DNA of 35,753 nucleotides from Chitinispirillales bacterium (lineage in GTDB: Bacteria > Fibrobacterota > Chitinivibrionia > Chitinivibrionales > Chitinispirillaceae): positions 1 through 35,753 of the forward strand of contig JAITFQ010000088.1 of the NCBI GenBank assembly GCA_031281225.1, in the 5' to 3' direction. Below are positions 7,830-16,119 of this stretch, one piece after another. The position numbers and the translations under genes were made by a program. The notes beneath the pieces were generated by a model, which saw nothing but the letters and a program-made list of their open reading frames with translations, did not search any database and was not told where the DNA came from. Numbering within the stretch: position 1 is the first letter of the stretch; the number at the start of each line of letters is the position of its first letter.

Positions 7830-7844
7830 CCCCCCATAAACACA

Positions 7845-7869
7845 GCCGCCCCGCGATACACGGGGCGGC
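7845..7869. terminator. hairpin between comF and ferredoxin genes
   Basis: A perfect 9-bp inverted repeat (GCCGCCCCG 7845-7853, CGGGGCGGC 7861-7869) with a 7-base loop lies between the convergent comF and ferredoxin genes. There is no strong U-tract on either side, so it would be a bidirectional but imperfect intrinsic terminator. Confidence 0.45.
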
Positions 7870-7906
7870 CGCCGTTTACAAACCGCCGCGCAAACAAGCG
7901 GCCGGC

Positions 7907-8071
7907 TTACGCCGGGACTATCGCCCCAACCGGGCACGCGCTGACACAAACGCCGCAATCGCCGCAGCTATCGTCAATAGTATAAGGCGTACCCTCTTTG
8001 ATAGCGTCGAGCGGGCACTCGGACACGCAGGCCCCGCAGGCGATGCACGATTCCTGGATTTTGTGAGCCAT
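7907..8071 (-). CDS. 2[4Fe-4S] ferredoxin
   Basis: A 54-residue electron carrier. Both cluster motifs are complete: CIACGACVSECP (residues 9-20) and CGDCGVCVSACP (residues 36-47), arranged as in clostridial-type ferredoxins. It starts at ATG 8071 with a strong ribosome-binding site (AGGAGG, seven bases upstream) and ends at TAA 7907-7909. It would serve low-potential redox reactions of an anaerobic metabolism. It stands alone and convergent to comF; a hairpin (8121-8144) lies in its upstream region. Confidence 0.95.
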   Translation of the reverse strand: MAHKIQESCIACGACVSECPLDAIKEGTPYTIDDSCGDCGVCVSACPVGAIVPA

Positions 8072-8120
8072 AATTACCTCCTAAGATAAATGTGAAAGTT
8101 GATTTTTTTTCGGTTTGGAC

Positions 8121-8144
8121 GCCGGCCGCGGAACGGCGGCCGGC
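8121..8144. other. GC-rich hairpin upstream of the ferredoxin gene
   Basis: GCCGGCCGC (8121-8129) and GCGGCCGGC (8136-8144) form a perfect 9-bp stem with a 6-base loop. It lies between the GH52 gene stop (8202) and the ferredoxin start (8071). No U-tract follows on the minus strand (A-rich instead), so it is either a poor terminator for the GH52 transcript or a structured leader of the ferredoxin mRNA. Confidence 0.5.
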
Positions 8145-8201
8145 AATCCGATTATTATCAATATACGTTTTGTACGGCGGGATGTGGTCAATTATTTTTG
8201 C

Positions 8202-10301
8202 TTACACCCATAAAATACAGGTCACGCCCCTCGGATAATACTTGCTGCCGAGCGCCTTCCCCGCTATAATCTGATCGCTATACGCGAAAAAAGCGTTTTC
8301 GGGGTCTAACAGCCATGAAGCGTGAGCCTTGTCCGCTTGCCTGTCAACGCCGAGGCCAAAGATTTTTTCAGATACCGATTGACAGAGGAACGTCTTGCTC
8401 GGCCACGAATTGTCGCTCGTCAAAGACATCTTCCAGGCGCCGCTGTCAAATTTACAGCCGCCGGCAAGCGCGGTTTCAAAATGTTTTTTTAGAGCGTTGA
8501 CAAAATCGTTATATTTATTGATAAATTCGGAATCATCAAACATCCCCATAGTGTATGGAAATATAAGGCCATCGACGACCGACAGCGTCATAGCCTCGTT
8601 GCCCTCTTCGAGATGCGCCGGGATTATCCCGGCGTCCCTTTTGTATTTGAGGATTGTGGCGGCGCATTTTTCGGCCTGTTTCGCCGCTATCGCCGCCAAT
8701 TCTTTCAAACCGAGCGCGGTGAACATTTTTTCCAGCGCAAGATACGCCGCCCAGCACTTGACGGCGATGTAGCTGCTGCGCCGCGCCTGGCCGAGCGCCT
8801 TGTCGACGTTATCGTATGTGGTAATCTCCGCGCCGCCGCCCGTCATGCAGGAATCCATATCCATCACGCCGTCGCGAACGGCGTCGTCGGGGCCGTCCCT
8901 GTTGAGCATGCTTGTCAGGCACCGCGTGATTATGCGCTTATGATTTTTTAGCCAGTGGCCGTCGCCCGTGCCGTTCCAATACACGCCCGCGCAAAGTATC
9001 CAGTTGACAAGCTGTTCCTGCGTCATATACGAGTAGCAACCGGTAAGCCCGCTCAGTTCATAAGCCGACTTGAAGCGCGGGGAAAATGCGTTCATCACCC
9101 CCATGTCATGCGTAAAACTGATACCGCCGGGAAACCTGCCGCCGCTCCCGTCTTTGACATCGTCATAATAGCTGTAATCCTCCGCGTATTGTTCAAGTAT
9201 GGAGCGCACCGCCCACGGATTCATCCGCATCTCAAAGAACAGGTGGTCGGCGGCGAGGTCGAGCGTGTTGATCATTCTGTACGCGCCCTCGTTGACAATC
9301 CAGAGCGGTTCTTTTTTATCTTCGTCGACGAGCAATTGCGTTGAACCGTAGTAGGATTTTATCGACTGGGAAAGCAGGAAGCGCCGCTCGTCAGCCGGTT
9401 GATTTTGGAGGATTACTTTATCGAAATCGTCGGCGGCCTGTTTGTAAAGTTCAAAATTTTCGAGGCCATACCGCGCGACATCCTCAATATTTTTAAACAA
9501 CCGGGTGTAGAGATAAGACGCTTCCTTACCGCTTGTAACGACCCCGCCGCGGTAGAAGCAGACGGCGAATCTCCATGTGCGCTTTTCGTTCGCTCCCGCT
9601 GTCATTATCGTTAATCCGGTAGTCCCCAAGCCGAACGGCAGCCTGCCGGCGATATCGTCGACAAGTAACTCGCTTGCGGAAAACGCGAGGGCACAATCAA
9701 CAGCCGTGCCGTCGGTAAATATCCCGGTTATCCTCCCCTGGCCGACGCCGTTAATTTTATTATCAATGCTAATCCGCCTCATCGCGGAGTACGGGTCGTT
9801 GCCCTCGTAGCCAAAGAATGCTTTTCGGGGGTGTGGGTGCGCTGTGTTGTCGAGCGTCAGTTCTACAAACACGGCGGGGATTACCGTGGTTTTCAGAGTA
9901 TGCCGTTTGCCTATATACGGGTGGGCATAGTTCACCCATACGGGGTCGGGGATTGGCAGGAACGGCGTATAAATTTTAAATTCCAGCTCCCCGGCGCGCC
10001 AGATGTCGCAGGCGGGCGTGATTTCGCGGGTGATCTCACCGTCGTTAAACTGATTTATAACGGCTTTTTGCCACCTGTCCCCTCCGCCGGCGGGCTGATT
10101 ATCCGCCTGTTTGTCCTCATAAAACGGCAACGCCTTAAATACTCCGTCGGCGGTTGATTCCGCGCCAATGAAAACATTTTGACAGGCAGGTCCGGCCAAC
10201 TCAATCCCCAATCCGCCCGATGCCCCCTTGAACCCCAACGTAAAGGAGGCAAAAGCGCCGGCTGGCGAGTGGTGCGAGTTGTAGAAGATATTTGGATTCA
10301 T
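8202..10301 (-). CDS. GH52 beta-xylosidase
   Basis: This enzyme hydrolyses xylo-oligosaccharides to xylose with retention of configuration (glycoside hydrolase family 52). The protein matches the family from end to end: N-terminal FYNSHHSPAGAFASFTLGFKG, SGGLGIELA, GKEASYLYTRLF, and the C-terminal ALGSKYYPRGVTCILWV. The catalytic nucleophile is the Glu in LWIVNEGAYRM (residue 338 from the chosen start) and the acid/base Asp lies in GGAEITTYDNVD (residue 497). These positions correspond to Glu335 and Asp495 of the Geobacillus enzyme as I remember it. I choose ATG 10301 over the TTG three codons upstream. No signal peptide, so it acts in the cytoplasm on imported xylo-oligosaccharides. It is divergent from the secreted GH5 cellulase and follows a tRNA-Arg gene on the same strand. 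Confidence 0.95.
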   Translation of the reverse strand: MNPNIFYNSHHSPAGAFASFTLGFKGASGGLGIELAGPACQNVFIGAESTADGVFKALPFYEDKQADNQPAGGGDRWQKAVINQFNDGEITREITPACDIWRAGELEFKIYTPFLPIPDPVWVNYAHPYIGKRHTLKTTVIPAVFVELTLDNTAHPHPRKAFFGYEGNDPYSAMRRISIDNKINGVGQGRITGIFTDGTAVDCALAFSASELLVDDIAGRLPFGLGTTGLTIMTAGANEKRTWRFAVCFYRGGVVTSGKEASYLYTRLFKNIEDVARYGLENFELYKQAADDFDKVILQNQPADERRFLLSQSIKSYYGSTQLLVDEDKKEPLWIVNEGAYRMINTLDLAADHLFFEMRMNPWAVRSILEQYAEDYSYYDDVKDGSGGRFPGGISFTHDMGVMNAFSPRFKSAYELSGLTGCYSYMTQEQLVNWILCAGVYWNGTGDGHWLKNHKRIITRCLTSMLNRDGPDDAVRDGVMDMDSCMTGGGAEITTYDNVDKALGQARRSSYIAVKCWAAYLALEKMFTALGLKELAAIAAKQAEKCAATILKYKRDAGIIPAHLEEGNEAMTLSVVDGLIFPYTMGMFDDSEFINKYNDFVNALKKHFETALAGGCKFDSGAWKMSLTSDNSWPSKTFLCQSVSEKIFGLGVDRQADKAHASWLLDPENAFFAYSDQIIAGKALGSKYYPRGVTCILWV

Positions 10302-10314
10302 AAGCCCCAAAAAA

Positions 10315-10388
10315 TACCCCCAGCAAGGATCGAACTTGCGGCACCAGGTTTAGGAAACCTGTGCTCTATCCAACTGAGCTATGGGGGC
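10315..10388 (-). tRNA. tRNA-Arg (CCU)
   Basis: On the minus strand the sequence folds into a complete cloverleaf: acceptor GCCCCCA/TGGGGGT, D-arm with AGCTCAGTTGG, anticodon stem CAGGT/ACCTG with loop TTCCTAA (anticodon CCT), and T-loop GTTCGATC. The CCA end is not encoded; the discriminator A is followed by TTTTTT. It lies directly upstream of the GH52 gene on the same strand. Confidence 0.95.
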
Positions 10389-10411
10389 AGTAAAGCGTAT
10401 AAGTTTTCTAT

Positions 10412-10441
10412 AAGATACATTTTGGGCGTAGCTCCGCGCAA
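10412..10441 (-). promoter_or_regulatory. promoter of tRNA-Arg
   Basis: On the minus strand TTGCGC (10441-10436), an 18-bp spacer ending in AAAATG, and TATCTT (10417-10412). Initiation would fall about 17 bases before the mature tRNA 5' end. Confidence 0.5.
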
Positions 10442-10507
10442 ATATATTTTTACTTTCACGCGGAATTTTGGGGAACGTATCGTATTGAAAGATTTTTGCA
10501 TTAACCT

Positions 10508-10537
10508 TTTAATCACCCCGCACCCATGATGTATATT
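10508..10537 (+). promoter_or_regulatory. candidate promoter of the GH5 cellulase gene
   Basis: TATATT (10532-10537) is directly preceded by CCCATGATG, matching the recurring extended -10 motif. The -35 region at 18-bp spacing (TTTAAT, 10508-10513) is poor. The leader would be about 75 nt with an AAGGAG ribosome-binding site before ATG 10621. Confidence 0.5.
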
Positions 10538-10620
10538 ACCGTTTTGGATACCTGATAAGCAGGGGGACATATCCGGTTGTCAGTAAATCCACCACAAAAC
10601 ACACAAAAAGGAGATAGCGA

Positions 10621-12612
10621 ATGAAACGGCAGAGAGCAGGAAAAAGAGTTTTGGCATGGATGACGGTGTCACTGTTGTTGGCGGCGCACCTGTTGGTGGC
10701 GCACTCAAGCGCGGCTGCGGCAGACTTGGCGAACGCTCACGAGTTCGTCGCGCGAATAGGGACGGGTTGGAATCTCGGCAACACCTTCGACGCTTTCAAC
10801 GCCAATCAACCGGTGGGCCGTCACGCCAATACAACCGCAGACTCAATCACCGCTATTGAAACATCATGGCTTGACGGAGCCGCAAACGTAACCACCCAAA
10901 GCCTTATTCAAGAGCTCAAGCATCAAGGCTTCGGTACGATAAGAATCCCGGTGACCTGGCATAAAGTCGCCAACCCGAGTAACAACTGGCTAATCAACGA
11001 ACACTGGATGGCGCGGGTTAAGCAGGTCGTCGATTGGGCTCTTGAGGAAGAGATGTTTGTTATCCTCAACACCCACCACGAAAACCGTGTTTTAAATTTG
11101 GGAAGCGGTGACGCAAGCCAGGCTACCCACGCGGGGAATATTTTTGTAAGGAACATTTGGGAGCAAATTGCCGAAGCATTCAAAGACTATGACGAAAGAT
11201 TGATTTTAGCGGGGCTTAACGAACCGCGGCACGAAGGCGGCCAAGGGGAATGGAATGGCGGAACCGTAGAGGTCCGCCGGAATGTCAATCATCTCAATCA
11301 GGTGTTTGTCGACATGGTGAGGGCTTCCGGCGGTAACAACACCAACAGGTTCCTCATGGTGCCGACTGTTGCGGCAGGCTCAAATAATAATGCGATGAAC
11401 GGTTTCAGGGTACCGGTCGACCTGCCCCAGCACCGGACCACTGTGACCGCCAACAATGTTGGCTATGTCCGCAACGCCAATGACGCCGGCAACACTATCA
11501 GCGGCACCAATATCAGCAGCAGTAGAATCATCTTCTCCGTCCACACCTACTCGCCGTTCGCCTGGGCTCACGACGGTCAGGGGAGTTATGGCGCCCCCGG
11601 ATTAACGACTTTAAGAAGCGATCTCAACAGCGTTCAGACACGCGCAAACGCTTTAGGCCTGCCTGTTATTATGGGCGAATGGGGTTCTACTAACAATGCC
11701 TCCGGCCCCGGAGCTAACCAGACCCTCCGCAACGAACAAAGGCCTCAGCACGCCGAGGATTATATCCGTGAAGCGCGTGAAAGAGGCATGGTAGCGGTTT
11801 GGTGGGATAACGGCGGTTTTGAAAGCAGCGGCGGGCATTCTTTCGGGATTATCCGCAGGAATCCTCCCCACAGCATCGCCCCCAACCATCAGGATCTCAT
11901 AGACGCGATTACGGGCGTACCTCAAATATTAAGCGTAACCGTCGACCCGCCAGCGACATCCGTGGAAAAAGGTTTAACGCAGCAATTCACAGCGACGGTG
12001 GAAGGGACAAACAATCCCAGTCAAGGCGTGGCGTGGGATATTGTTGGAAACAGCGCAACGGGCACATCAATAGATTCAAGCGGGCTCTTGACGGTAGCCA
12101 TAGACGAAAATGAAGCCGCGTTGACGGTTCGAGCGACTTCGGCCGCAAACCGGCTTCTTTCCGGCACAGCGATGGTAACGCTCTCCTCGGTTTCCATACA
12201 CATTTCCGGCCGGGAAATCCCAGGCTTTAATTCGGGTGACGACAATGCGGCCATTACGCCGGTCAACGTGCTGACAGGCGGATTCACAGCAGGCCCGAAC
12301 CCTGTAAGCAGGCAGTCGGGAATGATGAGCTTCTTTTGGCAGGGCAGGCGTGTAGACGATGGCGAGTTGACTATTTTCGACGCGTCGGGCAACATCGTCA
12401 ATCGAATTGTTGTCGACGATTGCGTGAATTGGGGAGCCGCGCGTAATGCCCCTGCGGCCGATTCAGCCGAACCCCGCCGCGTCATCGCCACATGGGGCTT
12501 GACCGACAGAAACGGCAGGATAGTTTCCGAGGGGGCGTATTTGGTTAAAGGCGTGATTGTTACATCAAATGGGAAGAGGGAGCGTGTTTCATTGATGGTC
12601 GGGGTCAGGTAA
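10621..12612 (+). CDS. secreted GH5 endoglucanase with Big_2 and C-terminal sorting-like domain
   Basis: A 663-residue extracellular cellulase. It begins with a signal peptide (about residues 1-34). The catalytic GH5 domain (about 38-432) shows GTGWNLGNTFDA, the acid/base Glu201 in AGLNEPR, HTYSPF (308-313) and the nucleophile Glu353 in IMGEWGS; this layout looks like GH5 subfamily 4 endoglucanases/xyloglucanases. A bacterial Ig-like Big_2 domain follows (about 434-523). The C-terminal segment (about 546-663) contains GPNPVS, LTIFDASGNIV, WGLTDRNGRIVSEGAYLVKG and ends RERVSLMVGVR. It resembles the FlgD-Ig/type IX-secretion-like C-terminal domains of Fibrobacterota exported enzymes and may direct secretion or surface attachment. 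AAGGAG precedes the ATG by seven bases. The neighbouring GH52 suggests joint plant-fibre use. Confidence 0.93.
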   Translation: MKRQRAGKRVLAWMTVSLLLAAHLLVAHSSAAAADLANAHEFVARIGTGWNLGNTFDAFNANQPVGRHANTTADSITAIETSWLDGAANVTTQSLIQELKHQGFGTIRIPVTWHKVANPSNNWLINEHWMARVKQVVDWALEEEMFVILNTHHENRVLNLGSGDASQATHAGNIFVRNIWEQIAEAFKDYDERLILAGLNEPRHEGGQGEWNGGTVEVRRNVNHLNQVFVDMVRASGGNNTNRFLMVPTVAAGSNNNAMNGFRVPVDLPQHRTTVTANNVGYVRNANDAGNTISGTNISSSRIIFSVHTYSPFAWAHDGQGSYGAPGLTTLRSDLNSVQTRANALGLPVIMGEWGSTNNASGPGANQTLRNEQRPQHAEDYIREARERGMVAVWWDNGGFESSGGHSFGIIRRNPPHSIAPNHQDLIDAITGVPQILSVTVDPPATSVEKGLTQQFTATVEGTNNPSQGVAWDIVGNSATGTSIDSSGLLTVAIDENEAALTVRATSAANRLLSGTAMVTLSSVSIHISGREIPGFNSGDDNAAITPVNVLTGGFTAGPNPVSRQSGMMSFFWQGRRVDDGELTIFDASGNIVNRIVVDDCVNWGAARNAPAADSAEPRRVIATWGLTDRNGRIVSEGAYLVKGVIVTSNGKRERVSLMVGVR

Positions 12613-12640
12613 ATTAAGGAGTAAATGTTTTTTATGGCGG

Positions 12641-12656
12641 CGGGGCTTTTGCCCCG
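12641..12656. other. short inverted repeat between GH5 and HDOD genes
   Basis: CGGGGC-TTTT-GCCCCG forms a perfect 6-bp stem with a 4-base loop in the convergent intergenic region. No U-run follows on either strand, so it is at best a weak bidirectional terminator. Confidence 0.4.
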
Positions 12657-12695
12657 TAACGCCCTGGCGGGCCGGTTGTTATCCCCCCGCTGTCG

Positions 12696-13607
12696 CTAAT
12701 CAATCCACTCGGCGTCGTCCTCCCGGACGACAGATGTGTACGCTTCGGATTTTCCATATTCGGCTAAAAATTCCATCTGCAGCCGCTCCAGGTCGGTTTC
12801 GTCCAACGGTATGGAGGCGCCATCGAAGATATGCCACAGGCGCTCGTCGTACTTGGGGCAGCCGTTTCTTCCGGAGCTCCCGATTTGCGTGAGGTGGCAG
12901 AGGATGTCGGCTACGGTGATGAGGGCTACGAACGACGGGTCGGTTTTCGCGTTCCAGGGTTCATGGTGGTGCATTACGGTATCGCTGATTATGGCGGGCA
13001 GGTTCCACTTTTCGGCGAGCCACGCGCCGACCCTGCCGTGGCTTACCCCCAAAACTTCCATCTCCGCTTTGTCAAGGTCGCCGTCCCCTTCCCGCGTAGT
13101 GTTTATCACTTCGACCAGTTCGTTTTCGAAGTACTGGCTTAGGATCATCTTGCCCATATCGTGCAGCAGGCCGGCGACGAAGGCCTCGCCGGAGTATCGG
13201 GATCCGCTGCTTTTTGAGAGCATGCGCGCCGCTACGCCGCAAGCAGCGCTGTGTTCCCAAAACTTGACCGCGTCGAAACCGGAGGCGGATGAGGAATTTT
13301 TGAACACATCAAACACGGATAGATACAGCCCCATGTTTTTTACGGTGTTGAAACCGAGTACCACAATCGCCATGTTTACCGTCGATATCTCCCGTGAAAA
13401 ACCGTAGTAGGCTGAGTTCGCGAGCTTTAGGAGTTTTGCGGTCAGCGCTTGGTCGGTGGATATGAGGCGCGCCAGGGTGTCGGCGGACGTGCGCTGGTTG
13501 TCGATCATCTGCAACATTTTGGCCACAACGGTGGGTAGCGTGGGGAGGTCCATCACGCTTTGGGTGACTTTTCTTATGCGGTCGGGGTTTGTTTTTTTAT
13601 CGGTCAT
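12696..13607 (-). CDS. HDOD-domain signalling protein
   Basis: This 303-residue cytoplasmic protein has an HDOD domain over about residues 13-215. The family is related to HD phosphohydrolases but usually lacks full metal chemistry and acts in signalling. Typical segments are LPTLPTVVAKMLQMID, ISTDQALTAKLLKLANSAYYG and HDMGKMILSQYF; HDMGK retains the HD pair, and VMHHHEPW is a second His cluster. The start overlaps the stop of the preceding gene by one base (TAATG), so it is coupled to the charged 109-residue protein and to fliA. Placement in the flhF-flhG-fliA block suggests a role in motility or its regulation, as proposed for other HDOD proteins. Confidence 0.88.
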   Translation of the reverse strand: MTDKKTNPDRIRKVTQSVMDLPTLPTVVAKMLQMIDNQRTSADTLARLISTDQALTAKLLKLANSAYYGFSREISTVNMAIVVLGFNTVKNMGLYLSVFDVFKNSSSASGFDAVKFWEHSAACGVAARMLSKSSGSRYSGEAFVAGLLHDMGKMILSQYFENELVEVINTTREGDGDLDKAEMEVLGVSHGRVGAWLAEKWNLPAIISDTVMHHHEPWNAKTDPSFVALITVADILCHLTQIGSSGRNGCPKYDERLWHIFDGASIPLDETDLERLQMEFLAEYGKSEAYTSVVREDDAEWID

Positions 13608-13936
13608 TATGCTTCCAGGTCTATGATTCTGCCGCTATCGGTCATGGTGATGGCGATCTCGCTTGGCCTTTCCTCTTTCTCTTCGTCGTTTTCCCCCTCC
13701 TCCTTTTCCCCTTTACGGGAGCGTCGTTTTTCCCCTTCTTGGTGGTCTTTGGAGTCGACTGTTTTGCCTTCCGCCTCTTCCACTTCCCTTGCGATTCTCA
13801 TCCGCAGGTCGAGCTGGTCACGCGCGTTGTCGGCGTTTTGGGTTTGCTGCGCAACCGGCGCGTGCTGGGCGGCGGCCTGATGCTGGGCGACAGTTGGGAG
13901 GTTTACTATCGGTATGTTGACGTTAATGCTGTTCAC
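13607..13936 (-). CDS. highly charged small protein of the motility operon
   Basis: A roughly 109-residue protein of unknown family. I choose GTG 13936 because GGGGAGG sits six bases upstream; an alternative TTG at 13966 overlaps the fliA stop. The N-terminus (VNSINVNIPIVNLPTVAQH) is followed by a Gln/Ala-rich stretch, then a long charged helix (about residues 40-95) dominated by Glu, Lys and Arg. The C-terminus (SEIAITMTDSGRIIDLEA) reads like a small beta-hairpin. In position and shape it resembles uncharacterised proteins often found after sigma-28 genes. It is coupled to the HDOD gene (TAATG). Confidence 0.6.
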   Translation of the reverse strand: MNSINVNIPIVNLPTVAQHQAAAQHAPVAQQTQNADNARDQLDLRMRIAREVEEAEGKTVDSKDHQEGEKRRSRKGEKEEGENDEEKEERPSEIAITMTDSGRIIDLEA

Positions 13937-13962
13937 ACGCGTCCTCCCCGTAAAGACCCCGC

Positions 13963-14730
13963 TCAATCGCCGAGTTTTTGATGCAGCCTTGAGCGTAGCT
14001 TTATCATCGCTTTTGAGTGTAACTGGCTCACGCGGCTCTCGGTTAGGTTCAGCACCTCGCCGATCTCTTTGAGTGTAAGCTCTTCGTAGTGATAGAGCGC
14101 CACAACCACCCGCTCGTTTTCCGGCAGATCGGCGAGCGCGCCTTTGAGCGTGCTCTTTAATTCTTCTTGCCCGAGTACTTGGTACGGGTTGGCGCTTTCG
14201 GGGTCCTCAATCTGGTCAATGAGCCTCATCTCCTTTGAATCCGAAAAGGCCCGATCGACCTTTGTTTCGTCGAGGGAGATGACGGTTGTGGGGGTAACGT
14301 CCGAGAGCATCTGTTCGTATTCGTCTATGCTCATCCCCAATTCCTTGCATACTTCATCGTCATAAGGGGAGCGGCCTAATCTGTTTTCCAGTCTGATGAA
14401 TACTTTTTGCAGGTCGCGCGCTTTCTGCCTTACCGACCGTGGCACCCAATCGAGGGCGCGCAGTTCGTCTAAAATTGCCCCGCGTATCTTGTGACCCGCG
14501 AAAGTTTCAAACTTGAACCCGCGCTCCGGATCAAAACTGTCTACCGCCTTGATAAGCCCTAAAATTCCAGCGCCGTAGAGGTCGCCGCGGTCGACGGACG
14601 GCGGCAGGTTCACCGCAAGCCTTTGGACGGTGTATTTTACAATGTGGGAATACTCGACGAGCAGCTTGTCCTTAGCGACCTTGGAGCCCGTTTCTTTAAA
14701 TTCCCGCCATAGATTGTCTAATCCCACCAT
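13963..14730 (-). CDS. fliA: flagellar sigma factor sigma-28
   Basis: A 255-residue RNA polymerase sigma factor of the FliA/WhiG group that directs late flagellar and chemotaxis promoters. Region 2 is visible as GILGLIKAVDSFDPERGFKFETFAGHKIRGA (part: GLIKAVDSFDPERGFKFETF), then LDWVPRSVRQKARDL typical of the FliA/WhiG class, region 3 (LGRSPYDDEVCKELGMS), and region 4 with the helix-turn-helix HYEELTLKEIGEVLNLTESR. Length is standard. It lies downstream of flhF and flhG, as in many flagellated bacteria. An anti-sigma FlgM gene is not seen here. Confidence 0.95.
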   Translation of the reverse strand: MVGLDNLWREFKETGSKVAKDKLLVEYSHIVKYTVQRLAVNLPPSVDRGDLYGAGILGLIKAVDSFDPERGFKFETFAGHKIRGAILDELRALDWVPRSVRQKARDLQKVFIRLENRLGRSPYDDEVCKELGMSIDEYEQMLSDVTPTTVISLDETKVDRAFSDSKEMRLIDQIEDPESANPYQVLGQEELKSTLKGALADLPENERVVVALYHYEELTLKEIGEVLNLTESRVSQLHSKAMIKLRSRLHQKLGD

Positions 14731-14806
14731 TGATACGCCTCACATACATTTTTATCTGATTTATACTGTCCTTATACATAAATATAGATATAAAGACACC
14801 CTGTTT

Positions 14807-15250
14807 TCACACTTTTTTGCTTTTGACGCTTTTTTTTACAATCGTGTCTGTACGCGGGTCTACCTGTATTACGTTCCCGTCCATGTCATAATTAAGCCGC
14901 TGCTGGTACAGGTATACGCGTTGCAACACACCGCCGTCGACTAAATGGCTTTGGTCTACCGGGATATCAGCAATCAGCCCTTTTAAAAAAATATTGCCCA
15001 TAATAAGCCCCGCCGTCCAAAACAGAAGCCCTGCGCAAAACCCCTTCACCATGGCGATGGCAAAGCTCCTCGCTTCAAGATAGTTCTCGAAATCAAAGCT
15101 CAGCATGAACATGACGATGAACGCGCAAAAGCCGAGGAAGAACGCCGAACGCTTCGTCCAAATGACCATCGCCGAGGCCTTGTTGGTTAGGGCCTCATCT
15201 GTTTCTATGAGATCGTCCTCATCCTCATATTCCTCTTTTTTTTTACCCAT
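14807..15250 (-). CDS. small membrane protein of the flhFG operon
   Basis: This 147-residue protein has a very acidic N-terminus (KKKEEYEDEDDLIETDEAL), two hydrophobic helices (about residues 33-52 and 66-90: FFLGFCAFIVMFML, GFCAGLLFWTAGLIMGNIFL) and a basic C-terminal tail ending KKSVKSKKV. The start overlaps the flhG stop by one base (TAATG). Its location between flhG and fliA suggests a function in flagellar placement or assembly, possibly a membrane partner for FlhG/FlhF. A small membrane protein in this position also occurs in spirochaetes as far as I recall. Family not recognised. Confidence 0.75.
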   Translation of the reverse strand: MGKKKEEYEDEDDLIETDEALTNKASAMVIWTKRSAFFLGFCAFIVMFMLSFDFENYLEARSFAIAMVKGFCAGLLFWTAGLIMGNIFLKGLIADIPVDQSHLVDGGVLQRVYLYQQRLNYDMDGNVIQVDPRTDTIVKKSVKSKKV

Positions 15251-16119
15251 TACGCCCCTCCAAAAAACCGGTCAAAAAAGCCGCCACCCGCGGAAACCGG
15301 GGCCCCGCTGAGTTTTCTCGCCAAATCCGCCGTGAGACTGTAAAAGCGGTTGCCCGCTTTTTGCCCCGCCAAATGCGCCTGCCTGCGGCCAAGCGACTGC
15401 ACTTCGCCGTCATTAGGTAAAATAGCATATAGTTCGACGGGTTTCTTCAAAAATTTTACAACTAACTTATTGAGCGTGTCAAACACCTCGTGCCCCTGAC
15501 GGTCGCCCGATGCCATATTAACCGCAACAGCGACGTTTGTATTCCCCTTTTCGTACAAAACTTTCACCATCGCGTAGGCGTCGGCTAGAGAGGACGGGTC
15601 GGGTGTCATGACGAGCAGCACTCTGTCGGCGTGGCGGACGAAACCGGTCACCGTAGAACCTATCCCCGCGCCGGTGTCCATAATTAGATAGTCGTATTCC
15701 CCCTCAAGCCCCATAAAATCCATGCGCAGCCGCTCAAGCCTCCCCGCGTCGAGGTTGGCAAGCCGCTCAAGCCCCGACGCGCCCGGCGCAAGGTACACGC
15801 CCGGGGCAGCTTCTATCAGGATGTCGCCGATTCCGCATTCCCCCGAAATAACGTGGGAGATGTTGAAACGGGGCGAGATGCCCAAAAGTATGTGAATATT
15901 GGCGAGGCCGAGATCAGCGTCCATCATCAACACCTTTTTGCCGAGCTTCGCCAGGCTCGACGCGAGGACGAGGGAGAGCGTAGTTTTACCCACCCCGCCC
16001 TTGCCGCTCGTCACGGCAATGCTCACACAGCGCCCGCCCGCCGCCCGTTTCAACGGTACGGACGGCCTGGCATCCGCGTTTTTCGCGATTTCGCGTAATT
16101 TTTGCGCCTGATCGGTCAC
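15250..16119 (-). CDS. flhG: FlhG/FleN/YlxH-type MinD-like ATPase
   Basis: This 289-residue ParA/MinD-family ATPase controls flagellar number and position with FlhF. The deviant Walker A motif TSGKGGVGKTTLSLVLA appears near residue 33, followed by VLMMDADLGLANIHILLG and LIMDTGAGIGSTV, all characteristic of FlhG. The start is GTG 16119, overlapping the flhF stop (GTGA). The C-terminal ...LAGQKAGNRFYSLTADLARKL includes the helical part expected for membrane association. Confidence 0.93.
   Translation of the reverse strand: MTDQAQKLREIAKNADARPSVPLKRAAGGRCVSIAVTSGKGGVGKTTLSLVLASSLAKLGKKVLMMDADLGLANIHILLGISPRFNISHVISGECGIGDILIEAAPGVYLAPGASGLERLANLDAGRLERLRMDFMGLEGEYDYLIMDTGAGIGSTVTGFVRHADRVLLVMTPDPSSLADAYAMVKVLYEKGNTNVAVAVNMASGDRQGHEVFDTLNKLVVKFLKKPVELYAILPNDGEVQSLGRRQAHLAGQKAGNRFYSLTADLARKLSGAPVSAGGGFFDRFFGGA

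Noticed and set aside
7763-8089. Plus-strand open frame across the ferredoxin gene
   Set aside because: The minus strand encodes a complete 2[4Fe-4S] ferredoxin with both Cys motifs and a strong ribosome-binding site.
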